Shown: positions 11,323-20,722 of the stretch, in pieces
Numbering within the stretch: position 1 is the stretch's first letter
Layout of the letters: every line of letters starts with the position of its first letter
Program-made: the position numbers and the translations under genes
Notes under the pieces: model-generated
Database searches by the model: none
What the model saw: only the letters and a program-made list of their open reading frames with translations
Told to the model about the DNA's origin: nothing
Source of the DNA: Balanoglossus misakiensis
Lineage: Eukaryota; Hemichordata
Assembly (NCBI GenBank): GCA_040954595.2
Contig: CM082580.2
Coordinates: forward strand, 1,178,001 to 1,242,000
Reading direction: 5' to 3'
Length of the DNA: 64,000 nucleotides

Positions 11323-11675
11323 GTAAGCTAGATCAGATAAATAGACTTAGTCATAATTTTAAAAATCTCAGATTTGTATAAATCCTCTTCAAATTTTAGC
11401 CCAAATTCGCTTTTTGAACTTCATGTCACATGATCCTGTGTAAACAATGATAACAAAATGGGTTCAGCTTTGATGCAAAACATCTAGGTTTTCCAACAAA
11501 CTATGTATATTTTTTAGGATTTTTATTGCAGAAGTTGTCAGAAAAATACAGGCTACACGTGTGTATTTCTTATCAAGGACATTTAAATTAATGATTAACT
11601 TGTAAGAAGATTTTATTTTATATATAATGATTATATTCTAATTAGTATATATTTATCACACACTTAATCTTTCAG

Positions 11676-13597
11676 ATTCCTGTTGATGTTGTTAATGTGA
11701 AACGCTCTAAATGGGTCCACAAGAACACTGAAGTATGTGCAGATAATAGTGAATCTTTGAAGCTGTCGCGACGTCAACAGTATGAACGTAGGTGTGAAAC
11801 CTTATCAGCAGCCATAAATATTCATGTAGCAACTACAGATGTAAGCCCAGCCAAAGGTATAAATAAACCGAATGTACTACATCCACCAAAAGCAGCACTT
11901 GATGGTTTGTGGTATACTCTTGTTAATTCTGCCACTCCTGACCAAATGAAAACATTCTTCAGAACCTCTCCCCAAATCAGTAAAAAAGTAATGCCATCAG
12001 TATTTGATAAATACATCAGTAAATTTGAGAAAAGTGAGAACAATTTGGTGAGGAGTGTCAGAACTATGTATGAGGGCGGAGTACTATCCAAACGAAAATA
12101 TAACTGTCTGAGGCAGAGTGAACATCAGATGTTCTCCAACTTGAAACATCCTAGGAAAGCAGTAGAAATTCATTCTGGCTGTAGAATACCAAGACTGCTC
12201 CCATACACAAAAGTTGTACAGTATGTAAGTAACCTTGACATTGGAAATCTTGAGCCAATTATATCATCTGAAGGCAAACAAGTCGGCTTAAAAAGAAACC
12301 CTGAGGAGTTGCTTATTAAGATTGCCAGTTTATATTTAAATATGGGGGAAACACAGCCTGATATTCTTAACTGGTTCGGTAAACAGGAGGGCTCATTTCA
12401 AATCAGTATAGGTGCTGACGGGGCTCCGTTTGGCAAACATGGACAGGCCACTGCATGGCTAGTTAGTTTCTTGAATGTGACCCACCGTGTTGCTAGCCCA
12501 GACCACAATTTTCTCCTATTAGGGGCAAACATAAAAGAGGATGACCCCATAATGATTGAATTTGCAATTGCATTGTCAAAAGACCTTGAGTGTATTGAGA
12601 AACGTAAATATAAAGTTGGCAGTCTTGATGTAACTTTTCAGGTGTCACTTTTACCCTTTGATCAGAAGGGATTGGCCAGTGTGTCTGGAGAACTAAGCAA
12701 TGCAGCAAAGTATTTCAGCTCATTTGCTAACGTTCCAAAAATGATATTGATTGTATTGGAGCAGAAATTGGCCCAGGTCAGAAGTGGGATGAATGGAAAT
12801 ATCAGAAAAGAATTAAAGATGCAGAAGCTGTTGAAAAGTTGAAGTCAACTAAGAAAATTAAAACTGGAAAGCCCAAAACAGTGCGACCCAAAATCACACA
12901 ATTTATAGCCAGTCTGAGGTCAAGACAGGAATTTGTACCACCGTTGGGTAGATTTATTGATTGTGCCAAGGCTGAGCCATTGCATTTAAAGAACAATGCA
13001 TGGCAATACTACTTCCAACGATTACTGATTGACGCAGTTGCCCACACTTCGGAAAAGGGTCGTGAAAATGGAGTTAAAATTGAGAATCTACCTAACGAGT
13101 CATATCTGTACAAATTCCTGTCTGCCCTAAAATATCAAGTAAAAGCTGGAAAGTTGTATAATAAGATTGTAAAATACTTCAATGAAAATAGTGTCAAGTC
13201 AAATGCCAACATTAATGTGGTTTATCGCTTCACTGGTGAGGAGTCTCGCAAACTTGCTTGGCATTTCATAGGATTGGTATTAGCATTGAGAAGCGATACA
13301 GACAGACCAAAGCGTCGGGCTCAATTAGCTCTCTACACATATACTGGTATCTTGCTTAGAGATATCACTTTGTTATTCTCACGATTCAACATAAATGAGG
13401 GAGATTTGCTTGTACTTAGGCATAAGTGTCGGTGGTACTTTAATCTACATTCCCTGTTTCTGAATGTCAATAATACTGTGTGGCACATTGGTTATGTAGT
13501 CCCAAAACACACCACTAGTATCTATAAGCAATTCAGTCTGGGATTAGGCCTAAACACAATGGAAGGCAGAGAGGCAAAGCATCTAGAATTCTGCTAG
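11676..13597 (+). CDS. CACTA-type (CMC superfamily) transposase, main exon, frame-broken
   Basis: The acceptor cttaatctttcag opens the exon in phase 0. The catalytic-core motifs resemble a transposase family common in cnidarians and other marine animals: GADGAPFGKHG (first acidic residue, near base 12417), LPFDQKGLASVSGELSNAA (second region, near 12660) and GLGLNTMEGREAKH (third, near 13560). The frame breaks in an A5 run at 12737-12741: the ORF in use to that point ends at 12842 in nonsense, and the continuation is open in another frame to 13597. A second break is an 11-bp tandem duplication (tagaattctgc, 13584-13594), which brings in a stop. The rest of the protein is at 13598-13918. Assignment rests on these motifs plus the CACTA ends. 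Confidence 0.78.
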
Positions 13598-13918
13598 AAT
13601 TCAGTGAAAATTCTACACCTCAAAATAGGTGGGCCCTCATATTTCGACACGAATATGTGATGCTTTTTTGGCTGAGGAACAAAAGTCCAAAAGCTGACAA
13701 CTATAGAAATGCAAATGTAGGTCAATTTGAGCTTAAAGAAAAAGAAAAATACATTCCCAGTCGATATTATGAGAATGCAGGCTACTGTATGTGTGGCAAT
13801 TTAAAAAAATGAAACAATGACTGCCTGTGAAATATGTGTTGACCCAATTATGGATGACATAAAAAAAGCAGCTGTCACTGGTAAAATATCAAATAAACTC
13901 AAGAAACTTATGCTGTGA
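13598..13918 (+). pseudogene. C-terminal part of the CACTA-type transposase, frame-shifted
   Basis: After the 11-bp duplication the coding sequence resumes in another frame with NRWALIFRHEYV and LFWLRN, then a C-terminal cysteine cluster (GYCMCGN, then ACEICVD) that probably binds zinc. A further frame change lies at the A7 run 13803-13809. The last stop is at 13916-13918. The motifs are continuous in sense with the preceding exon, so this is one gene with three lesions rather than a separate one. Confidence 0.7.
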
Positions 13919-14591
13919 ACAATGATTGAATTTGAAACAGTGGATTGTGTCACTGTGTGCTACTTTAGAATTAAAGGATAACTATAGTATTAATTACATT
14001 ACAGAATTATAAAGACTCATCTGTAGTTGAGAGCTGCATTTAATAAAAATGGAGATCACAAATCACATGAATTCACACTTTTTGAACTGGAGATGATATG
14101 TTTCTTATGGGATTTTGTATATGTGTGCATGTATGGGGACAGGGAAATTGAAACTTATCTTACCACTATTAAGTATTGTGAATAAACCCTTAATCGTATA
14201 GTGATTGCAGTGCTTTGCAAAATTAAAATGTATGACATACATACGCTTGATAGAAAAGTTTTACATTTTTCTTGAGGAGTTGTTTATTCTGCACCTGCAC
14301 GAAATTTTAATGAATTTGTGAAAAAATAAAGAATTAAGTCTCATCAAATTCTTGATATTTATAAATTTTGTCATGGAATTAATTGTAAATATTAATTAAA
14401 TTTAGACCAGAAATCCTGGTTAACTGTTAGATGAGCAGTTTTGATTGACTTATCAATGTTGATTGTAGGTAACATACATTTTTTTCTGAAACTAATGAAA
14501 AATCTATGTTACAATAATGATGGAAAAAAAGAATTTTACAGTTTAGGAAATTTTGTAAACATTATCTGTTCATTTGTATTGAATGTAGATA

Positions 14592-14597
14592 AATAAA
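14592..14597 (+). terminator. Polyadenylation signal AATAAA, transposase gene
   Basis: AATAAA within gataaataaagac, about 670 bp after the transposase stop. It faces the minus-strand signal at 14637-14642, with 39 bp between them. Confidence 0.5.
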
Positions 14598-14636
14598 GAC
14601 AAGTGATGAATTTTTGAGTCTTCTAATTTTCCTTTT

Positions 14637-14642
14637 TTTATT
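14637..14642 (-). terminator. Polyadenylation signal AATAAA, 216-residue gene
   Basis: TTTATT on + reads AATAAA on -, about 130 bp after the stop of the minus-strand gene. Confidence 0.55.
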
Positions 14643-14770
14643 TGAATATATGTCAATTGTGAGAGGACTGTCTTGACAGACTGATACATCTACACTGAAC
14701 AACATGTGCCACAGATCAGGAAAAAAATGTTCCTCAGATGGGTTGAATCAGTGTGAAAAATCAATAGGGT

Positions 14771-15421
14771 TCAGTTCTCTGGATGTAATGGAATTCCATG
14801 TTTGTTCCAGGCACCAAAGCTGAATCTAACAGCAACAGTCTCCCTGTTGATAAAATATTTCACAACACAGGGCTTCTCAGGTGTGAATATAACAGCTACC
14901 CTCTTTCCACGGACTTTCTTCTCTAGGATATTCTCTGTATGCTGACCGATAGCGCCCTCGTAGCAATAACCTTTCCGTATCACATACAATAGCTTCAAGG
15001 AACTTGTGAAGGTCAAGGTTATGATAGCCCTGGAGGTCTTCTCGTCGATACCAAAACCGGTCCGAGTAGCAAACTGATGAAAAACATCAAATACTTCCCT
15101 CGGCATTTGTCGTGTAAAGCTGCTTTGCCATGGTGACCTTAACGACGGGGATGTTGACAGCCGAGCGTAGAAGGTCTTCTGCCAGTAGGTCATATCACGC
15201 TGAAACATGGGAAATACGGCGACGTCACGCCAACGAATCTTGTCCTTTGACAGCTTGTCGTTTCGAAATATGGCCCTTGTTGTCACATCCTCAAGTTCAT
15301 CAAAGAGTGGGTGTATATACAGATTGTCCGACACGCATTTTTTACGTTTAAGCACAGATTTTGCCTCTCGCAATTTGCGTTTTATAACTTTCTCGGCATC
15401 GATCAACACGGGCGCCGCCAT
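14771..15421 (-). CDS. Unrecognised 216-residue accessory protein of the CACTA-type element
   Basis: A complete uninterrupted frame from an ATG in a strong start context (aagATGGCGGCG) to TAA, entirely inside the transposon and starting about 85 bp from its right end. The N-terminus is basic (VIKRKLREAKSVLKRKK). The middle has a hydrophobic and aromatic stretch with TRTGFGIDEK and AIITLTFTSSLKLLYVI, and the C-terminus is RFSFGAWNKHGIPLHPEN. No zinc finger, kelch, helicase or nuclease motif is visible and I do not recognise a family. It is the only intact ORF of the element, while the transposase beside it is broken. By analogy with plant CACTA elements, which carry a second DNA-binding protein (TNPA type), it could bind the ends; that is inference only. 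Confidence 0.68.
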   Translation of the reverse strand: MAAPVLIDAEKVIKRKLREAKSVLKRKKCVSDNLYIHPLFDELEDVTTRAIFRNDKLSKDKIRWRDVAVFPMFQRDMTYWQKTFYARLSTSPSLRSPWQSSFTRQMPREVFDVFHQFATRTGFGIDEKTSRAIITLTFTSSLKLLYVIRKGYCYEGAIGQHTENILEKKVRGKRVAVIFTPEKPCVVKYFINRETVAVRFSFGAWNKHGIPLHPEN

Positions 15422-15447
15422 CTTGGCAATGCGTTGCTATGGTGAAC

Positions 15448-15505
15448 ATGGGAGCTCGCGCTTCGCGGAATACTGCCCAACATAGCTCTAGTATTTCCCG
15501 CAGTG
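15448..15505 (-). repeat. Right terminal and subterminal inverted repeat of the CACTA-type element
   Basis: On the minus strand it reads CACTGCGGG at the tip, then CTATGTTGGGCAGTATTCCG, matching the left-end subterminal motif with a small indel. The retrotransposon gag-pol frame runs through it by chance, which is why an open frame extends to 15403. Confidence 0.75.
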
Positions 15506-17278
15506 TGTAACAGCTTTTCACCAAATTGGACCATTGGCGAATTGAACTCTCTGTACAGGATCCCATCTTTCATGATGAACTTCAACCTACCTCCATTCCT
15601 AGTCACTTTCTCGTCACCCAAAATTGCCTTCTCACGTAGTTTGTCAAGAGTGGAGTCTTCTTCTTGAGCTTGTTGAAGCTTCCCTGGCATCACCACTTCA
15701 CCAACAGCTTTAGGTACTTTAAGCTCTCTGATTGGTTTTTGGTTGGCTATCTTCTGGGCTCTGGTCTCCACAGCATTTGCTAAACCTGGTACCTGTCCAA
15801 CAGTTGTACACAGTCTACATGTCGGCAATGGTTCCTGCCATGTAGTATCAGGATTCGAAGGGTCAGATACACCATCAATGTTGCCCAGTATTAAATCATA
15901 CACATGGTTCATCATGCACAGTGCAGTAACATCACCAACAAAGTAAGGGGTATCAACTTTTATAGAGGCTACAGGTACTCTTCTAATAGTCCCATCTATC
16001 TGAACACACGTCCTGTACTCACCAGTCAGCTGATTACTTGACACCAGACTTCTTCGAACTACCACGCTACTACACCCACTATCACGCAAAACGCTAACCA
16101 GCTTACCATCGAGCAATCCCTTCATTACCGGCATCTTCTTCACTCCATGGGCACTACAAGCAGCACTCATCACTGGGAGCTTATGACCACATGGTAACAC
16201 GAACTCCTTATTCAGTGTTGCATCTGTTTTATCTATTTCCATTGCTACCACCATACATGCATAACCAGTGTCTAGTCCCCTGGGCTGTTGACGGTTGCCC
16301 CAATGTGTACATTCTTGTTTAGGTGGATAGTTTCTATCTTCTTCAGTTAACAATACCGCCGTCTTATGCATCTTTGGCTTACTTCTACAATCTTTGGCCA
16401 TATGACCACCTTTACCACATACGAAGCACGTACCTTTAAAAACATGGGAACCATTGGTTTTGTTATTAAACTTATTTACTTGATTTGGATATACAGCAGG
16501 CTTGGTATTTGCTGTCGGCTGGCTCCTTGGATTATTCTTGGCATTACTTGGCAGTTTCCACCACCCTCGGGCATCTAAGTATTTTGAGGCAGTAGATACC
16601 ATCTCTTGGACATTCTCTGGCCGTCGCTCTCTAATGAACATTGCCATGTCTCTGGAACATACTCCAATAAACTGCTCTCGAAGTAACAGATCTGTAAGCC
16701 CATTGTACGTCTTTGGAGTACCAGCCAGTTCTACCCATCTGCCCAAATAGTCACCAATACGGTCCATAAACTTTTGAGCACTTTCATCATAATGTGGCAT
16801 ACACGAACGGAACTTGTCATGAAAACTCTCCTCACTTAACTGGTAAGCCCTCAATAACTCTGGTTTCAATTCATCATAATTATTTGCAGACGCTGCAGGC
16901 ATTTGGTTGTATGTGGATACATCCTTACCTTGTAACAATATGCACTGAGATTCACCCCCAGTCATCTTTTTCCCACTTCTGAGCAGTGGCGTAGCGCTGA
17001 AAACGTTGAAGGTACGCATCCATATCATCAACATCCTCACGAAAACCCTGTAGTCTCGGAGCACGCGCTTTGGCCAAATTATTTTCAGTAACCTGCTGTT
17101 CTGTATTTTCCCCTTTCAATTTTAATTCTTGTAAGTGAATTTGCATTTTCAGTATCTCTCTCTCATGTTCCTCGCGCCGCCTATTATCTTCTCTCTGCTC
17201 CTCTCTCTCAGTAGCCCTAAGATCCCTCTGTCTAATTTGTTCCTCTCTAACATAATCTTTTAAAGCAGTCCCTTCCAA
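15506..17278 (-). CDS. gag-pro: Gag and protease of the Gmr1-like retrotransposon
   Basis: Gag begins with a charged coiled-coil-like region (residues rich in E, R and Q) near 17278. The open frame extends about 20 codons further upstream without an ATG, so the true start is unclear or lost. It changes frame in a C5 run at 16955-16959. The capsid-like part follows, then one CCHC zinc knuckle (CFVCGKGGHMAKDC) near 16420, and an aspartic protease with the active site written DSG (LRDSGCSSVVV) near 16080. The frame reaches the start of integrase (KDGILYREF) and is cut by the nested transposon at 15505. Products would assemble particles and process Gag-Pol. Confidence 0.87.
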
Positions 17279-17596
17279 CCCAAATTTTCTCCCTATCTTA
17301 GATATTCTTTCTGCATATATGCTTTGCTGTATCGCGATTTACAACCCCCAGTTTGACAACCCCTAGCAGTACAGGGCATTCAGCACAAGTCAACACAGCC
17401 AAACGCACGACGCAAACCAACACGGCCCATATTATATAGCAGGAAACCACAAGCGCACATACAGTAACAGTACCAGCCTACAGACCCAGCACCGTCTTCA
17501 CAATTTGCAGAATCTCTACCTAGCAAAACCATGGTCTCCACTATATGGCAACAATTTATGATAGTATACAAACAAATGCACAACAAAACGATAAAA
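17279..17596 (-). other. Leader between primer site and gag of the Gmr1-like element
   Basis: About 320 bp of untranslated leader with no ORF of note. A packaging signal would be expected here but none can be recognised by eye. Confidence 0.6.
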
Positions 17597-17614
17597 CTCC
17601 CGGACGAGCCCCCA
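17597..17614 (-). promoter_or_regulatory. Primer-binding site, tRNA-Pro type
   Basis: The minus strand reads TGGGGGCTCGTCCGGGAG. It matches the classic 18-base tRNA-Pro primer site of murine gammaretroviruses at 17 of 18 positions. It lies two bases (TT) inside the LTR end, the same spacing as in those viruses. Reverse transcription would start here. Confidence 0.85.
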
Positions 17615-17616
17615 AA

Positions 17617-18913
17617 TGTCAGAGGTGGAGGGCACCCCTCTGATTCCAGGATAAATATTGAGCAGCTCTCAGTGCCAAGGAGTAAACATCCGTGGATAAG
17701 GTATGGGGAGAAACTACACAAACCAGTGCGGATACAATAATACAGTTGATTTAATTTAAATCAATTAAATAATATAAAGATAATACTAGGAATATAATTT
17801 TTGTGCACAATATGCACAATATCAAATGTCTCTGTCCTAACCAATTTAGCAGGTACAGGTATGCTGATACAATTGGTCATACAATACAATGGGTTACTTA
17901 ATATATTACATAAATGAATATATTCACAATATCACTATAGTTTATTGTCTATTGCATATTGTCTAAACAATGGTAAGTGTCACTTAGCTGTATATAACAT
18001 TCATAGTAAACAATCATGATTCAACCACAATATGGGATGGAGTCCTGTATAGATGAACGATGTAGCGACGATCCACATTACACATACAATCTGTGATACA
18101 CCATGTTTTCTACCACTTGTAGTCCTCCAGTAGTCAAGTAAACACACTGAAGACTGACTTGTTAGATGCAAGTCTTGGGTTAAATGGCTGAATGAAAAAT
18201 CAACAAACATTGACTGAAATGTCCACCTTAGCAACTGTTCACAAATGAATACTGACGTTTCTCAATAATAATTATCAGAAATTTGGACTAGTTAAAGCGT
18301 CATGATTACATGTGATATCATGGAAAATTATGCTTTAACTATGACCGTCCTATTACTTACAAATTGTCGAATTTGACATAAATATCCATAAAATATAAAT
18401 TTAAGTTATAGTAAATAAATAAACAAATACATTACTTACACGAGAATTCTTCACCACACTTCATGCTCAGCAATACCGGGTCTATAGGATGGTTCCACAG
18501 AACTCTGCTTGGAGCAATTTCCAGCCACACCACATACGACCATGCCAGCCACGCCAATCGCCCGACCACACCGGTTTGCACTGAATAAGCACAATTCTGC
18601 TTTCTAGAAGTACTGAATTTACTTCCACTCGAATTGCAGAAACAGTGGTCCTGAGAGCACTAATGTGCGCTACAGCATTACATGGACACAGCAAGGTATG
18701 GTGCAATATTTCCCCTAGTATTTCTACTCACTGAGCAGGGAGACCCGACTTGTTGCTCCCTTCAAGACCTAAATTGAAGTGTGCTCTCTTACTACACGAA
18801 ACTTAGCTAACGAAGCCCTATTCATTAACATGACAATACACGGTGTCACTACACCTGAAATTATGCGGGCACCTGGGTTTCCACTGACTCCAGTACTACC
18901 TAATTATATGACA
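17617..18913 (-). repeat. 5' LTR of the Gmr1-like element (about 1.3 kb)
   Basis: The inner edge is fixed by the primer site. On + the LTR starts TGTCAGAGG. The outer edge is placed at ATATGACA (18913) because it completes a TGTCA/TGACA terminal pair and is followed at once by a 25-base string also found without an LTR at 1994. No second LTR is in the window, so the outer edge cannot be confirmed by comparison. Open frames inside it are not conserved. Confidence 0.65.
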
Positions 18914-19127
18914 AGTTGGGACCGACAGTCGAGACCCATACAGCATTACAATCAACAAATAGTAAAAAAAATAAAAAAGTAAACAAAAAACAGGAAAACA
19001 TTTTAAAAATACAAATAAAATTATGAAACTACTAAAAAAACAAAACAAAAACAAAAACAACACAAAAACACAAAACAACAAGCGAGGTCAATAAAGATTA
19101 ACGCTTACAAAGATAGAAAAAGTAAGA
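18914..19127. other. AT-rich spacer with shared 25-base string
   Basis: Begins agttgggaccgacagtcgag, shared with 1994-2018, then becomes A-rich and simple (runs of aaac and aaaac) up to the second copy of the 1.97-kb duplication. Confidence 0.6.
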
Positions 19128-19325
19128 CTGTTGTGATTATTGCTGGAATAGGCAATGTTTTAATCTACCTGCAAATACTGGTGTGACAAAGATTGTCGGC
19201 CAGTCAACATCACCAACGATATTAACAATATAAAAATAAATAAAATTTCAACGATTCAACTTCTTTTCTAGCTTCCTATCTGGATAGTTTGTTTTATTTT
19301 ACTCTAAAGATCACCTTTCTTCTAG

Positions 19326-19486
19326 GCCACGTGGCAAGAGACGTTTTCAACTTCTACTATCATCGATGCGAGAGTACTATAGTATTCTCATATACACAGA
19401 CAAAGGCCACCAAAATAAGAGAATCATTTGGTCAAATGGTAGAGGGCGCAAAAACAGATATTTCAAATGACAAAATTTTCCGATAA
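19326..19486 (+). CDS. Terminal-exon-like ORF, unknown protein (copy 2)
   Basis: Same acceptor position (tcttctag), 161-nt length and stop as 2524-2684. Compared with copy 1 it has F for I near the start and H for D a few codons later; the rest of the peptide is unchanged. No partner exon was found. Confidence 0.45.
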
Positions 19487-20593
19487 ACGTGTTTAATCAA
19501 ATCAAACTGTGCTCAATGGTATTCTTGCAAAAATTGAATACACATGAAACAAAATACAGCAACTGCCATGAACAACAAGTTTATTCATGACAAAATTCAA
19601 TTTTTTTAATCAGTGATTTCCATTATCAGCTGAAAACTAAAATTAGATTGTCATCTTGAACAGTATAAAATCAGCGAGCAATTAGACATTAAGTACCCAG
19701 CATCCTAAAATAAAACCATGTAAACATGCACAATTAGATAATCAAAGATTTTTTATTTATTCACCATGATGTTTTTAATTTATGTCAAATCAAAGTACTT
19801 GAAGTTATGGAAGATCAATTAAAATAGAAAACTGTAATTTTAATGGCTCGGTAATGTATCCAATTTCTGCCCAATATATGAAATTTCCGAGTCAGCAACT
19901 GAAGAATTCGTGGGGAAAATATTTACGTGATGTGTAACAGAATTCACTTGGAAGTAAGGAGTTTTTGTAAAATCAACATGCATATTACAATTTATTTGTA
20001 AAAACTTGATTGGCAATGGAAAATTGGCGTTTAAATATATAGTACTTCAAGATGAACAGATAAAATATAAGTTATTACAGATGTCATTTTACGACAACAA
20101 GGAATGTTCAATCGTTCTTTAATATCTTTAATGATACCAGGTCAAAGGTCACCTTTGCAAATTCAACCACTGGTACCATAGCCATTTCAAATGTAGCCAA
20201 AAGTGCGCCACCACTTTCTTCAAACATACTGAAACCATCTACAGGTTACTGTAGTCCTATATCTCTTGGCATCCATGGCAGTTTAGCTAGACATGAGCTG
20301 GCAAGGGGTGACCTGCAAGCTTTGAACTCTGGCTTCGGTAATGTCGACTCTGGCTCTGGCATATACTTGCAGGTCCATATGACCTTGGGGTGAACATGGT
20401 CATGAAGAAATAAATAGAATCTGTTTGGTACATTGTCAACTTCATTTTAAACTTTCAAAAAAATAACAATATGGTGAGTAATGTTTTTGTTGTTTTCAAA
20501 GAGACTCACCATACACTTTAGTAAATCAAAGACTTGAAAAAGTTTTGAGGACTATCATTTGTCTGAATCTCGGACCGCGAGGCACATACTACC

Positions 20594-20722
20594 TTAAATA
20601 GTTTCACTCGCAGCTTCTTGTGGGCAGTTTCTCCTTGCGTACCTGTACAGACACACCAGGAGACCGATCCCGATGAACAACGACACCCACATGAAAACAT
20701 TCAAGCGTCTGGTCACACCCAT
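20594..20722 (-). CDS. 42-residue single-pass membrane ORF or N-terminal exon (copy 2)
   Basis: Same frame and length as 3792-3920. Here the hydrophobic segment is uninterrupted (VFMWVSLFIGIGLLVCLY), flanked by RR before and RYARR after, a convincing signal-anchor or single-pass segment. A possible splice donor (CAG|GTACGC) overlaps the end of the segment, so it may be the first exon of a type II membrane protein whose other exons are missing. Confidence 0.42.
   Translation of the reverse strand: MGVTRRLNVFMWVSLFIGIGLLVCLYRYARRNCPQEAASETI

Larger units (their letters stand above)
13919..14770. other. Intergenic region between the two convergent transposon genes
   Basis: About 850 bp of AT-rich sequence without an ORF. 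It holds the 3' untranslated regions of both genes. AATAAA candidates lie at 14592-14597 for the + strand (an earlier one is near 14327) and at 14637-14642 for the - strand. Confidence 0.65.
10030..15505. mobile_element. CACTA-type (CMC superfamily) DNA transposon, 5,476 bp, two convergent genes
   Basis: The left end begins CACTACAGC. The right end, read on the other strand, begins CACTGCGGG. TGT flanks both sides (10027-10029 and 15506-15508). CACTA/CACTG ends with a 3-bp duplication are the signature of CACTA/EnSpm-type elements; Chapaev3-like is an alternative within the same superfamily. Removing the element and one TGT makes the host retrotransposon frame continuous, which fixes both ends. 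Inside are a spliced transposase on + (10863-13918) and a 651-bp gene on - (14771-15421), with polyadenylation signals for the two strands about 40 bp apart. A complete element with both ends and both genes in one window is unusual. Confidence 0.88.
8022..18913 (-). mobile_element. Gmr1-like Ty3/gypsy LTR retrotransposon, 3'-truncated, split by a CACTA-type element
   Basis: Read on the minus strand the order is 5' LTR (17617-18913), tRNA-Pro primer site, leader, gag with one zinc knuckle, protease, integrase and the start of reverse transcriptase. Integrase before reverse transcriptase is the copia-like order; among gypsy-type elements it is known from the Gmr1 group, first described in cod. 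Similarity stops within reverse transcriptase at about 8022. RNase H, the polypurine tract and the 3' LTR are absent. A 5,476-bp DNA transposon (10030-15505) sits inside the integrase N-terminal region. Frameshifts and a changed catalytic motif show that this copy cannot move by itself. Confidence 0.9.

Noticed and set aside
11323-11675. A frameshift between the first two transposase ORFs
   Set aside because: A consensus donor and acceptor bound a phase-0 intron, so the gap is splicing and not damage.
10030-15505. RAG/ProtoRAG-like or Transib element
   Set aside because: CAC termini and convergent genes recall ProtoRAG, but the target duplication is 3 bp rather than 5, no recombination-signal-like nonamer is seen, the second gene has no kelch or PHD features and the core motifs differ from RAG1.
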